Part shown: one piece after another, positions 14,572-23,410 of the stretch
How positions within the stretch are numbered: position 1 is the first letter of the stretch
Layout of the letters: every line of letters starts with the position of its first letter
Translations under genes and position numbers: made by a program
NCBI GenBank assembly: GCA_002490775.1
Contig: DKUR01000100.1
Span: forward strand, 1 to 61,584
Direction of reading: 5' to 3'
Source of the DNA: Lachnospiraceae bacterium UBA7199
Lineage (GTDB): Bacteria; Bacillota; Clostridia; Lachnospirales; Lachnospiraceae
Length of the DNA: 61,584 nt
Notes under the pieces: model-generated
Database searches by the model: none
Told to the model about the DNA's origin: nothing
What the model saw: the letters and a program-made list of their open reading frames with translations, nothing else

Positions 14572-15468
14572 ATGAAAAAGATTTTAGTTACAGGCGGGAC
14601 GGTATTTGTCAGCAAATATATTGCAGAGTATTATGTAAAAGCAGGAGATGAGGTATATGTACTTAACAGAAATCATCATCCCCAGCCGGAAGGATGCATT
14701 TTGATTGAGGCGGACAGACATGACCTTGGCGATCGGTTAAAAGAATATGTGTTTGATGCAGTGCTGGATGTTACGGCATATACAGGTGAGGATGTAGAAT
14801 TGCTGTTAGACGCATTGGGGGAATTTAAGGATTATATTCTGATCAGTTCAAGTGCAGTGTATCCGGAATATCTGCCACAGCCTTTTACAGAAGAGCAGGA
14901 AACAGGTGTAAATAAACATTGGGGGGCTTATGGAACCGGAAAGATTGATGCAGAAAAAGTTCTGCTGAAAAGGGTTCCTTTGGCTTATATTTTTCGTCCG
15001 CCTTATTTATATGGTCCCATGAATAATGTATATCGAGAGGCTTTTGTATTTGAATGTGCGGAAAAGAACCGGAAATTTTACCTGCCGCGAAAGGGGGAAA
15101 TGGGACTGCAGTTTTTTCACGTAAGAGATCTGTGCAGATGTATAGATGGTGCTTTGGAGCATCATCCCTCAAGGCATATATTTAATGTTGGCAATGAAGA
15201 TGCAGTTTCTATTCGGGAATGGGTAAGCTTCTGCTATGCGGCAGCCTGGAAAAAACCAGAATTTGTAGAGGTTCATTTGGATATCAATCCCAGGGAATAT
15301 TTTCCTTTTCATGATTATGAATACAGGTTGGACGTAAAAGAACAACACATGCTGATTTCTGATACGGTTTCATTGCAGGAAGGACTTAAGGAAGCTTATC
15401 TATGGTATCAGGATCATAAAGAGGAAGTGAATAAAAAGGATTATATAAAATATTTAGATGCCTTTTGA
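14572..15468 (+). CDS. NAD-dependent epimerase/dehydratase, extended SDR
   Basis: This 298-residue protein begins with a Rossmann motif ILVTGGTVFVSKYIAEYY. It has serine and tyrosine catalytic candidates in ILISSSAVYP (near 90) and AYGTGKIDAEK (near 123, YxxxK), and FRPPYLYGPMN as the substrate-side segment. The glycine pattern is the GGTxFVS variant rather than GGTGFVG, a variation I recall from other Lachnospiraceae homologues. The final codons overlap the frame upstream of the lipoprotein gene. Probable nucleotide-sugar or related oxidoreductase; the exact reaction is not determined. Confidence 0.8.
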   Translation: MKKILVTGGTVFVSKYIAEYYVKAGDEVYVLNRNHHPQPEGCILIEADRHDLGDRLKEYVFDAVLDVTAYTGEDVELLLDALGEFKDYILISSSAVYPEYLPQPFTEEQETGVNKHWGAYGTGKIDAEKVLLKRVPLAYIFRPPYLYGPMNNVYREAFVFECAEKNRKFYLPRKGEMGLQFFHVRDLCRCIDGALEHHPSRHIFNVGNEDAVSIREWVSFCYAAAWKKPEFVEVHLDINPREYFPFHDYEYRLDVKEQHMLISDTVSLQEGLKEAYLWYQDHKEEVNKKDYIKYLDAF

Positions 15469-15490
15469 TTTTGAGAGGAGTATTAAAAAA

Positions 15491-16240
15491 ATGATAAAAG
15501 AATACCTAAAGCTGGCTGTTTTTGTTTTTGTGCTGGCTTTCCTTGCGGGATGTGGGAAAAAAACAGAAGGGGAGCAGGCAGAAAGCAGCAGCCGGGAGTT
15601 AGCTTTGTGCGAGACGGAGGTATTTTTTCCCGACAATAATTTTGGATTGTCATCTTTCTTTGAAGAAGATAACATTGTAGTGGCAGAATTGTCTGATGGG
15701 GCTGTATTAAGTAAAATACCTATTGCTTTTGACGAATATCGGATATTTTTAAGTATGATAGATGAAAATAAAGGGTATTTGTTGTATTGCAGCACCCCGG
15801 GAGCCGGTCAGATGATGAAAATACTATATTTTACAAAAGACAGGTGGCACAGTTACACGGAAGCAGACATTAGTCTGCAGTTGGACGGATATCCTACAAG
15901 TTTATCTGCAATGTCGGAGGAACAGCTTTTTATTGGAACACAAATGAGGAGCAATGGATTTTTATTTGAGACGACGAATGGAGGCAGGGACTGGATTTCT
16001 TTTACGGTAGATGGAAGTGTAAAAAACTGTCAAGACGGATATGCGCCCATTGTTGATCAAGAAAATGAAATTACGTATGTGCTTTTAAGATGTGGTGAAA
16101 GCTATTTACTATACCAGTTGAATGATGTATGGGAAAAGAAAGGCAATTTTCTATTAGATAACCTTGTGGAAGAATTTTTTGCCAGTGACGGAAAACTCTG
16201 TATTGTTGATGATCAGGGAAAGCAGTATCGGATAGAATAA
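15491..16240 (+). CDS. lipoprotein with BNR-like repeat
   Basis: The start is taken at ATG 15491, ten bases after AGAGGAG, giving 249 residues with a clean lipoprotein signal: basic MIKEYLK, a hydrophobic run and lipobox LAGC with the modified cysteine near residue 20. The earlier ATG 15458 overlaps the epimerase end and would spoil the signal. The mature part is beta rich, and FLFETTNGGRDWISFT resembles a BNR/Asp-box turn of photosynthesis-stability or sialidase propellers. It is probably an extracytoplasmic anchored beta-propeller-like protein. Only 12 bases separate it from pepT. Function unknown. Confidence 0.75.
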   Translation: MIKEYLKLAVFVFVLAFLAGCGKKTEGEQAESSSRELALCETEVFFPDNNFGLSSFFEEDNIVVAELSDGAVLSKIPIAFDEYRIFLSMIDENKGYLLYCSTPGAGQMMKILYFTKDRWHSYTEADISLQLDGYPTSLSAMSEEQLFIGTQMRSNGFLFETTNGGRDWISFTVDGSVKNCQDGYAPIVDQENEITYVLLRCGESYLLYQLNDVWEKKGNFLLDNLVEEFFASDGKLCIVDDQGKQYRIE

Positions 16241-16252
16241 AGGAGGAGCAAA

Positions 16253-17500
16253 ATGCAAAGAGTTATAGAAAATTTTTTGGAGTACGTAAAGATTGACACT
16301 CAGTCATCAGAGGACAGTACAGAAACGCCCTCTACACAAAAACAACATAATCTGGCAGGACTTTTAGTGCGTCAACTTACAGAGATTGGGGCAGAGGAGA
16401 TCACCTATGACAGAGAACACTGTTATGTATATGCTTCGGTACCTGCATCAAAGGGATGTGAGGATGCGCCGGTTATCGGGTTTATTGCCCATATGGACAC
16501 ATCACCGGCGGTAACAGGGGAGGGCGTAAAACCCAGAATTGTGGAAAATTATGATGGAAAGGATATTCTGCTAAATCAGGAAAAGAAAATTGTTATGAAA
16601 GTAGAAGACTTTCCAGAGCTGCCTTCCTATCAGGGGAAACGCCTGATTGTGACAGATGGAACTACGCTATTAGGAGCTGATGATAAGGCTGGGGTTGCAG
16701 AAATTATGGCAATGGCAGAAGAGCTGCTGACGCATCCAGAGATTCTGCACGGCAAAATAAGGATTGGATTTACGCCGGATGAAGAGGTGGGGGATGGAGC
16801 AGATCATTTTGATGTGAAGCTTTTCGGCGCAGACTATGCTTATACGGTTGATGGCGGAAGGCTGGGAGAATTGGAATATGAAAATTTCAATGCCGCAGGA
16901 GCGAAGGTATTCATTCATGGCAGAAGTGTGCATCCGGGAGATGCAAAGAATAAAATGCGGAATGCAATTTTAATGGCTCAGGAGTTTCAGGCAATGCTTC
17001 CTGTGGCAGAGAATCCTATGTATACCTGCGGTTATGAAGGATTCTTCCATTTAGACCAGTTAAATGGTTCGGTGGAAGAAGCAGCAGCGGAATACATTAT
17101 CAGGGATCATGACAGGACAAAATTTGAAGAGAAAAAAGAATTATTTTTACAGGTTGGAGCGTATTTAAACAGCAGATATGGTGAAGGAACCTTTGAAATA
17201 GAGATGAAGGATTCTTACTACAACATGAAAGAAGTAATTGAAGAGCATATGCATTTGGTTGATTATGCCAAAGAGGCTATGGAGGAATTGGGAATTACGC
17301 CAGTGGTGGTCCCTATCCGTGGCGGAACAGATGGGGCAAGGCTTTCTTTCATGGGGCTTCCATGTCCCAATCTTTGTACAGGCGGACAGAATTTTCATGG
17401 ACGATTTGAGTATGCCTGCGTAGATGAGATGGAAAAGATTGTGGAGCTGCTGATAAAGATTGCGGAAAAGTATCAGGATTTTAGGGAAATAGGACGATAA
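16253..17500 (+). CDS. pepT: peptidase T (tripeptide aminopeptidase)
   Basis: This 415-residue M20 metallopeptidase has the usual length of PepT. Zinc and catalytic motifs are evident: AHMDTSPAV with the first histidine and aspartate near residues 83-85, TTLLGADDKAG near residue 140 with the bridging aspartate, and TPDEEVGDG near residue 176 with the catalytic glutamates. The histidine in GRSVHPGDAKNKM (near 226) and the C-terminal GGQNFHGRFE (near 384) complete the set. AGGAGG precedes ATG 16253. It releases the N-terminal residue of tripeptides in the cytoplasm and serves peptide utilisation. Confidence 0.93.
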   Translation: MQRVIENFLEYVKIDTQSSEDSTETPSTQKQHNLAGLLVRQLTEIGAEEITYDREHCYVYASVPASKGCEDAPVIGFIAHMDTSPAVTGEGVKPRIVENYDGKDILLNQEKKIVMKVEDFPELPSYQGKRLIVTDGTTLLGADDKAGVAEIMAMAEELLTHPEILHGKIRIGFTPDEEVGDGADHFDVKLFGADYAYTVDGGRLGELEYENFNAAGAKVFIHGRSVHPGDAKNKMRNAILMAQEFQAMLPVAENPMYTCGYEGFFHLDQLNGSVEEAAAEYIIRDHDRTKFEEKKELFLQVGAYLNSRYGEGTFEIEMKDSYYNMKEVIEEHMHLVDYAKEAMEELGITPVVVPIRGGTDGARLSFMGLPCPNLCTGGQNFHGRFEYACVDEMEKIVELLIKIAEKYQDFREIGR

Positions 17501-17554
17501 TAATAGTAAGTAAATACAAGGATGTGTTTCAATAGATTACAAGGATGTGATGGA

Positions 17555-18136
17555 ATGAAAATTGGAGAGGCGCAGCAGATTTACAGACAGCAGGTAAAAG
17601 AATACAGGGAGCAAAGGGCGGTTTTGTCAAAACAGCTTCAAAATGTGCGGTCAAAAATGGAGCATTTTCAGGATAAGGATGGACAGTTTGCTTCAGAAGC
17701 TGCTACACTGGAACTTACTATTGGCGCATTAGATGAAAAGAAAGATGAATACCAGAAATATCTTGACAGGCTTGCGGATCAGTATTGTGCCCATTGGAAT
17801 GCAACTGTGGCAGAACAGCAGGCGGATGCTGCGGAAGAATATGCAGTTGAAATGGGAAAAATCCTTGAGGTCGCAAGGCGCATTATGAAGGGTGCAACTG
17901 TGCCAGCGGCAGATGAAAAAAAGTTGATGGAGTTTAGCTTTGAGATGTATCAAACCGCGAAAAACATAGGTGCATTGGCCCGCAGGGAAAAGAAAGAGGA
18001 ATATGATTCTCTTTGGGGAGATGAGGAAAAAAAGGAGTATGACGATCCAAAGGAAGTTGCGGAAAATGCTCAGGCACCGGCCGGAGAACCTGCCATTGTG
18101 GATGTTTCGGAAGTGATGAGTTCGGTTGAGAGTTGA
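17555..18136 (+). CDS. coiled-coil protein of unknown function
   Basis: This protein is about 193 residues. The first 90 residues (QQIYRQQVKEYREQRAVLSKQL and beyond) are heptad-rich coiled coil, followed by a helical segment around MGKILEVARRIMKGA, and then an acidic, low-complexity tail with ALARREKKEEYDSLWGDEE. ATG 17555 is used because AAGGATG lies nine bases upstream; the longer ATG 17522 frame adds eleven residues. No signal peptide or membrane segment is seen. I do not recognise a named family. The same lineage carries flagellar genes nearby, but nothing ties this gene to them. Confidence 0.7.
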   Translation: MKIGEAQQIYRQQVKEYREQRAVLSKQLQNVRSKMEHFQDKDGQFASEAATLELTIGALDEKKDEYQKYLDRLADQYCAHWNATVAEQQADAAEEYAVEMGKILEVARRIMKGATVPAADEKKLMEFSFEMYQTAKNIGALARREKKEEYDSLWGDEEKKEYDDPKEVAENAQAPAGEPAIVDVSEVMSSVES

Positions 18137-18161
18137 AGATAATAATGATTTATTGGGAAAG

Positions 18162-18196
18162 AAAAAGGCCAGGCATTTTTATGCGATGGCCTTTTT
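18162..18196. terminator. bidirectional terminator
   Basis: AAAAAGGCCA (18162-18171) and TGGCCTTTTT (18187-18196) pair perfectly. The T and A runs on either side let it serve both the coiled-coil gene and the minus-strand kinase gene that ends at 18293. Confidence 0.8.
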
Positions 18197-18201
18197 GTAG
18201 T

Positions 18202-18269
18202 ACATAAGAATGGCAGGCATCCGTTGTTTAACATAAGAATGTTTCGCGAAGCGTGTCATTCGTTGTTTA
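18202..18269. repeat. imperfect short direct repeat
   Basis: ACATAAGAATG occurs at 18202 and 18231, each time followed after a variable stretch by CGTTGTTTA (18222 and 18261). The second unit holds a small palindrome TTTCGCGAA. It lies between convergent genes. Origin unknown, possibly the remains of a small repeat. Confidence 0.4.
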
Positions 18270-18292
18270 ACATAGCAGCAGGTGTAGTTTTG

Positions 18293-20548
18293 TTATGTTT
18301 TAATACGTATTAATTTAGACATAGTTTCCAATAACAATGGAATATCAATGGGCTTGGTCAGATGCGCATTCATACCGCTTTCTAAGGAAGCCCGTTTATC
18401 GCTTTCAAAGGCATTGGCCGAAAGGGCGATGATTGGAATATTTGCCAGGTCAGGATCTTCCAAAGCCCGGATAGCCTTTGCTGCCCTAAGGCCGTTCATT
18501 ACAGGCATTTGTATGTCCATTAGGATTAGAGAATAATCTTCAGGCCGGGCTTTTTTCATTTTATCAATAGCAATGCTTCCATTTTCGGCTGTATCAACTA
18601 AAAATCCTTGATCACGCAGTATTTCTGTTTCAATTTCCAGATTAATTTCATTGTCTTCAACAACCAAAATTTTTAGTCCTGACAGATTGCTATACGAGCT
18701 TTGTGCGTTTTCAGACAAAGCAGGGGCCAAATCCTGCATACGGAGAGTTAAAGTGACAGTAAAAGTAGTTCCTTTGTGGAGGGCACTGTCAATTTCTATA
18801 TTTCCGCCCATCATATCTACAATATGCTTGGTTATCGTAAGCCCCAATCCTGTGCCAAAAGCACCGCTTAAAGTAGTATTGTTTTCACGCTCGAAAGGTT
18901 CGTAAATATGGGCAAGAAAATTTTCACTAATGCCAATTCCGGTATCCTGAATTTTAAACTGATATACCGCACACTTGTTTGAAAGAGTATCCAGTTCTTT
19001 GACGTACATATCAACTTTACCGCCGGATTCCGTGTATGTAATTGCGTTATTTGTAATGTGATGAAGAAGCTGAGTCAGTTTGTCACTGTCTCCATAAATA
19101 TCAGAGTGTATCAACTCGTCAGTATGCAGGGAAAAGTCAATGCTTTTTCCAGAAGCATGTGGAAAAAGAGTGTTATATACATCACACATAATGTCATGAA
19201 GGCTGCATTCTGATTCTACAATACCGGTATTGTTAGATTCCAACCAAGCGATTTTCAATACTTTATCAATTAAATCCAAAAGCTGGCGGCTGGAAGCTTC
19301 TATTTTATCAAGATAGTTAAGTACAGTGTTACTGTCAGCAATGTTTTTTCTGGCTAGGGAGGTAAAACCAAATATGGCATTTAAAGGAGTGCGCATATCA
19401 TGGGACATATTAGCAAGAAATGTATTTTTAACATCCATTGCCAGATTTGCATTTTCAAGAGCATTTTCCAGTAGTTGATTCTGTTCCATTTCACGCTGAA
19501 TTTCTTCATCTACGATTCGATATCCCATAACAACTTGGGAAATATGGTCAGTACTTCCCACATTTACAATGCGAAGCTGTAAAAATTGTATTGCCTGATT
19601 GTTGATCACCCGATAATTTGTATAATAGGTTTTGGTGGTTGAAAGTTTGGCACGGATATAATCAGGAGCAGTTACTTTAATAAGCAGTTCCTGATCCTCT
19701 GGATGAACCCAGGTATTAATATACTCGGAAGCAAAACCGAGAAAATCACGGGAGCGCAGTTTTTGATTAAACTGTTTTTGAGTACGGTCGCTTAAACGGT
19801 AAGGCAGAACTTTATTTGAATCCAAGTCTACGTAAAGGATGGAATCGTAATTAATACTAAGCCCTTCTATTACCTTAAGCCGGCGGAGCTGTTCCTGATC
19901 TATCAAGGTTCTTTCTTTATTATATTCATCAATGATTTCCTGAATTTCCTGCTCTTTTTCATTTATGAGAATTGCATTTTCAGTTAGCTGGCGGTTTCTT
20001 TTCTCGGTAGCATCGCCAATAAATACATAAAAAAAATCTCCTACAGTTTCACTATGGATAAAATGACCGTAATCTTCGATCCAGCGAATTGAGCCATCTT
20101 TGCGGAGAATACGGTACTCAACATAATCAAGGTCATATCTGCTGGAAGCGATTTGTTCCTTAATGCTTTGCTCAACTGCATCTAAATCTTCGGCGTAAAC
20201 AATTCCCTTGAAAGAATTCCCAGTAAGTGTCTGAAATTCTTTCATATTGTTACATTGAAAAATTCGGAGGACAGCTTTGTTTGCGTATACTATCTGTTCT
20301 GCCTGATCTGCACGATAGATAAAAAAACCTCCTGGCATTTCATCCATAAAACGAATCAGGCTGTATGCTGTATGCAGGTCCTGTGAGTTTGATAAAAGGG
20401 AAAATGCTGTCTGCCAGTCATTTTCCATCAAGTGTTCCAGATCAATATGGTTTGCTTCAGAAAACTTAAGGAGTGTTAATATATATTCAATTAAGAGACG
20501 ATCTGTATTGGTATAATTCATGTATGTGCTCTCCGTAAATCTTTTCAT
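18293..20548 (-). CDS. hybrid sensor histidine kinase with PAS and receiver domains
   Basis: This 751-residue cytoplasmic signalling protein has domains in the order PAS (GGFFIYRADQAEQIVYANKAVLRIF, residues about 70-185) and a coiled coil around 185-225. A second sensory segment with a PAS-like fold spans about 225-345. Then come HisKA with phospho-acceptor H383 in NMSHDMRTPLN, HATPase with DTGIGI and GTGLGL boxes (500-600), and a receiver with D678 in LILMDIQMPVMNG. There is no transmembrane segment, so an internal signal is likely. No response regulator gene adjoins it, so the output is either the fused receiver or a distant partner. A TTGTGA/TATAAT promoter lies upstream on the minus strand. 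Confidence 0.9.
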   Translation of the reverse strand: MKRFTESTYMNYTNTDRLLIEYILTLLKFSEANHIDLEHLMENDWQTAFSLLSNSQDLHTAYSLIRFMDEMPGGFFIYRADQAEQIVYANKAVLRIFQCNNMKEFQTLTGNSFKGIVYAEDLDAVEQSIKEQIASSRYDLDYVEYRILRKDGSIRWIEDYGHFIHSETVGDFFYVFIGDATEKRNRQLTENAILINEKEQEIQEIIDEYNKERTLIDQEQLRRLKVIEGLSINYDSILYVDLDSNKVLPYRLSDRTQKQFNQKLRSRDFLGFASEYINTWVHPEDQELLIKVTAPDYIRAKLSTTKTYYTNYRVINNQAIQFLQLRIVNVGSTDHISQVVMGYRIVDEEIQREMEQNQLLENALENANLAMDVKNTFLANMSHDMRTPLNAIFGFTSLARKNIADSNTVLNYLDKIEASSRQLLDLIDKVLKIAWLESNNTGIVESECSLHDIMCDVYNTLFPHASGKSIDFSLHTDELIHSDIYGDSDKLTQLLHHITNNAITYTESGGKVDMYVKELDTLSNKCAVYQFKIQDTGIGISENFLAHIYEPFERENNTTLSGAFGTGLGLTITKHIVDMMGGNIEIDSALHKGTTFTVTLTLRMQDLAPALSENAQSSYSNLSGLKILVVEDNEINLEIETEILRDQGFLVDTAENGSIAIDKMKKARPEDYSLILMDIQMPVMNGLRAAKAIRALEDPDLANIPIIALSANAFESDKRASLESGMNAHLTKPIDIPLLLETMSKLIRIKT

Positions 20549-20600
20549 AAATAAATTTTAGCATAAAAAGCACAGGCTGTCATTATTTATGTGCTTTCGT

Positions 20601-20628
20601 ATTATAAAAGAATATGATATATTCACAA
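20601..20628 (-). promoter_or_regulatory. promoter of the hybrid kinase gene
   Basis: Read on the minus strand, TTGTGA (20628-20623), a 16-base spacer and TATAAT (20606-20601) form a good vegetative promoter about 50 bases before the kinase start. The rest of the 243-base gap shows nothing else clear. Confidence 0.65.
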
Positions 20629-20770
20629 CAATAGTTATGAAAATTCATGTGATTTTCTTAAAAGCAAAACTTGGGTTATAATATTTGCAGATGGAATAAT
20701 TAGAATGAAAGCAATTAAATAAATTGCCCTGTGAGATTAGTGAAGTACTTACAAAAGGGACAGAAGATTT

Positions 20771-20809
20771 ACCGGGATTTGGGACGATAAATTAGTCCCA
20801 GCTCCCGGT
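20771..20809 (-). terminator. nested hairpin over the stop of the zinc-ribbon gene
   Basis: ACCGGGA (20771-20777) pairs with TCCCGGT (20803-20809), and inside it GGGAC (20781-20785) pairs with GTCCC (20795-20799). The hairpin spans the stop codon at 20792-20794. No long U run follows, so it may be a terminator or an mRNA-end stabiliser. Confidence 0.5.
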
Positions 20810-21169
20810 TTCTTCTGCTATAAGAGATTTTTCATGACAAACAGGGCATGGAAGATTTTCTATGTTTTCAATTAACTCAGTTTCCTGCCCGCATTTTGCA
20901 CATTTTCCGATAAATTTTGTATGGGAATCACCTAAGTCTAAATAGGGAATACTTTCTATACTGTTGCATTGTTTGCAATAAGAAAGCTGATAATGAAAAT
21001 CAAACCAGGGAAACATTGCTTCACCAATGCAGTTTTTGATTTCCTTTTGCACGTCTTCCGAAAATAGCGCAGTGACTTGTTTCAGCTCCCCATGCGTGAT
21101 TCCACAGCCGATTTGACATTGCCATTGGGCTTTACAGCATGTGCAGGATATTTTTACAGTTACCCCCAT
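20792..21169 (-). CDS. multi-CxxC zinc-ribbon protein
   Basis: This 125-residue protein has four CxxC-type pairs: CTCC near residue 9, CKQC near residue 64, CAKC near residue 90 and CPVC near residue 108, likely forming two zinc ribbons. A helical segment lies between the first and second pair. It begins 22 bases after the flagellinolysin stop on the same strand, with a ribosome site AAGAAAGGAG, so it is probably co-transcribed with that gene. Function unknown. A role in expression or folding of the neighbouring secreted protease flagellin would be speculation. Confidence 0.65.
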   Translation of the reverse strand: MGVTVKISCTCCKAQWQCQIGCGITHGELKQVTALFSEDVQKEIKNCIGEAMFPWFDFHYQLSYCKQCNSIESIPYLDLGDSHTKFIGKCAKCGQETELIENIENLPCPVCHEKSLIAEETGSWD

Positions 21170-21191
21170 TTTCTGGCTCCTTTCTTGATTT

Positions 21192-23042
21192 TTATTCCAA
21201 GAGACTTAAAACATAATCTGACTGGCGATTCGCCTGCGCCAACATGGACTGACCTGCTTGAAGTATAATCTGACGATTGGAAAATGCGACCATTTCTTTA
21301 GCCATATCTGTATCTCTGATACAGGATTCCGCTGCGGTAGTATTTTCGATAATATTATCCAGATTGTTGATGGTATGCTCAAGACGGTTTTGAATGGAAC
21401 CATAATGACTTCTTACTCTGCTTACATAGGAAATCGCATTCTTGACTGAATTAATAGCAGAATAAGAATCTTCCACTGTCTTGAGATTTACATAGGATAA
21501 CCCCAGCGCGGCAGCATTCATTTGATAAAGTTTAAATTCTATATACTGTTCCGCTTCAGCTCCTGCCTGAATACGCACTTTTGCCGGGCCACTTGAGAAA
21601 TCTACATCAATTTGATTGATCTGGAAGTTGCCGCCGGCTGCACCTGAACCGATAACAGGTCTTCCGGCTCCGCCATCAGATAGACTGTTTGCTATCACAG
21701 AACCCGCCCCATCTTTGGAATTATATGCAAGCTTTCTGGTAAATTCTGTTAAACCAGCGTTGCCGCTGCGGAATAATTCTTTTATCTGGGCCTCGCTCAT
21801 TCCGGTGTGTTCGCTAAGTGCACTGTTTAAAGATTTGCCCTGAAGCAGGGAATTAAACACTTTATTCATTCCTGCTGCAATGCTTTGAGCAGATACAGCG
21901 CCTGTGCCTCCGTTTGCGAGATAACCTACGTATGCCGAGGCAAGGTATCCATGACCGTAAGGCCTGCTGTCGATTGTATATTTTTTTAAATAATTTTTTA
22001 TATTTGCATCCTGACTTGTATCAGTTTCAGATGTCAGTTTGTTCGCGTAATAAAGAAGTTCATTGTTCCAGTTGGTGGGAAAGCCGCCGCCTGAAAGCTG
22101 AGCAGTTCCTTCTACAAACCAGGCGGGGTACTTTTCCCCCTTTCTTCCACTCATCCCGTCAGTTAAATTATATTGCATTACGGTATGCATTAATTCATGA
22201 GCAATAGTTGATTCGAGAACCTTTGCTTTTTCACTGGATGCATCTGCATCTGCATTGGTAAAATCTGCGGAGTCGACCTTTATGTACATGGAGACAGGAG
22301 GCCCGCCTGAGTGCTTATAACTATAACCGGCCAGGGCCAAAGTATTTCCTGGGCCATCTATAAAGGAGATGTTAAGGGACATATTGATTACTGTACTTCC
22401 TTGTGCCTGAGCAAATGCAGGAAAAGCATTAAAAATTTGTGAAATGGCATTAGGGATCATCTCATTAGCAATTTTATCGGCAAGTTCACCTTTGCCAGTA
22501 GCATTGACGCCAGCTCTTGCCATATTATCCATACCATTTATAGAATAGGAACTGTTTTTTAAATCAATAGATAACTCGTATGAAAAGCTGCCGGCCTGAG
22601 AAGCTGCCATAGGTAAACTTCCATTTTCAGGGAACAGCCGAATTTCGTTAAATACAGTATGATCAGCAATTTTATCAATTTCCTTTTTAATTAGTTGTAC
22701 TTCCTCATCTGCCATAGCACGATCCGCATCTGATAAAGTGCCAGTGGATGTTTTAATAGTTAGTTCATTCATGCGCTGCAGCATGTCATGAATTTCATTT
22801 AATGCACCTTCGGCAGACTGAACCATAGAAATACCATCCTGAGCATTGGAGGATGCCTGTGTTAATCCACGTATCTGTCTGCGCATTTTTTCAGAAATAG
22901 AAAGCCCGGCAGCATCATCTGCTGAACGGTTGATCTTATAACCAGAAGATAGTTTTTCTGCTAGTTTTGCATTTGCCTTACCATTAATTGAGAATTGTCT
23001 GTTCGCGTTCCATGCGAGTATATTATTTTTTACTGATAGCAT
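21192..23042 (-). CDS. flagellinolysin: flagellin with inserted zinc metalloprotease
   Basis: This 616-residue protein has complete flagellin ends: the N-terminal D0/D1 part (NILAWNANRQFSINGKANAK, KLSSGYKINRSADDAAGLSI, residues 1-140) and the C-terminal part (RDTDMAKEMVAFSNRQIILQAG, about 520-616). The variable region between them carries a metallopeptidase: HELMH at 282-286 is the HExxH zinc site with catalytic E283, and E311 in WFVEGTAQL is the probable third ligand. This is the architecture described as flagellinolysin in Clostridium haemolyticum. The filament would expose protease on the cell surface. GAGGAG precedes the ATG. A sigma-28-like promoter lies about 200 bases upstream, and a zinc-ribbon gene follows in the same operon. 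Confidence 0.92.
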   Translation of the reverse strand: MLSVKNNILAWNANRQFSINGKANAKLAEKLSSGYKINRSADDAAGLSISEKMRRQIRGLTQASSNAQDGISMVQSAEGALNEIHDMLQRMNELTIKTSTGTLSDADRAMADEEVQLIKKEIDKIADHTVFNEIRLFPENGSLPMAASQAGSFSYELSIDLKNSSYSINGMDNMARAGVNATGKGELADKIANEMIPNAISQIFNAFPAFAQAQGSTVINMSLNISFIDGPGNTLALAGYSYKHSGGPPVSMYIKVDSADFTNADADASSEKAKVLESTIAHELMHTVMQYNLTDGMSGRKGEKYPAWFVEGTAQLSGGGFPTNWNNELLYYANKLTSETDTSQDANIKNYLKKYTIDSRPYGHGYLASAYVGYLANGGTGAVSAQSIAAGMNKVFNSLLQGKSLNSALSEHTGMSEAQIKELFRSGNAGLTEFTRKLAYNSKDGAGSVIANSLSDGGAGRPVIGSGAAGGNFQINQIDVDFSSGPAKVRIQAGAEAEQYIEFKLYQMNAAALGLSYVNLKTVEDSYSAINSVKNAISYVSRVRSHYGSIQNRLEHTINNLDNIIENTTAAESCIRDTDMAKEMVAFSNRQIILQAGQSMLAQANRQSDYVLSLLE

Positions 23043-23141
23043 CTTTACTCCTCATTGAGTTGGGCTTGTTGGCAACAAGAAAAAATATATTTTGATATGG
23101 TTTCGGGGTTTACTCGGTATAATAAAAACTGTGGAATACAG

Positions 23142-23170
23142 CAACCCCACCGCTTAAGACGGGGGGGTTG
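23142..23170 (-). other. GC-rich hairpin with G7 tract in the flagellinolysin leader
   Basis: CAACCCC (23142-23148) pairs with GGGGTTG (23164-23170), and CCG/CGG extend inside. The plus strand shows seven G at 23161-23167. It lies in the presumed untranslated leader between the sigma-28-like promoter and the start codon. It could be a leader structure, or a remnant of a palindromic IS200/IS605-type end. The rest of the 368-base gap (23043-23410) holds only the promoter described separately. Confidence 0.5.
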
Positions 23171-23241
23171 TTAATTATGAGAAATAACTTGTTTTTGGAT
23201 TCATGAAATCATATGCATGGAGATTAGTATGATTTTAATAT

Positions 23242-23269
23242 GTATCGGCTTAATGTTAAGAAAATATTA
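23242..23269 (-). promoter_or_regulatory. sigma-28 (SigD/FliA-type) promoter of flagellinolysin
   Basis: On the minus strand, TAAT (23269-23266), a 16-base spacer and GCCGATAC (23249-23242) match the flagellar sigma factor consensus (TAAA, 15-16 bases, GCCGATAA). Its spacing equals that of the second sigma-28-type site at 28145, which supports it. Confidence 0.65.
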
Positions 23270-23410
23270 GGAAATTTAATAAAAAATGCAAAAAATAACG
23301 TTTTAGAAGAGGGGAACTTTTGATTCATATTCGTAGCTATAATTTCATTAGCTGCTGCAAGGAGCATTTTTGCATGGACGAAGCCTGTTAACTAATATTT
23401 AGCCAGTGAA

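Noticed and set aside
14572..14620. Altered Rossmann motif GGTVFVS in the epimerase
   Set aside because: I recall the same variant from other Lachnospiraceae homologues, so it is not a sign of decay.
16670..17398. Minus-strand frames inside pepT
   Set aside because: They are shadows of pepT: they have no ribosome site, no recognisable protein and follow the codon pattern of the real gene.
21616..22207. Plus-strand frames opposite the flagellinolysin gene
   Set aside because: No family features and no start signals; the minus-strand gene explains the region fully.
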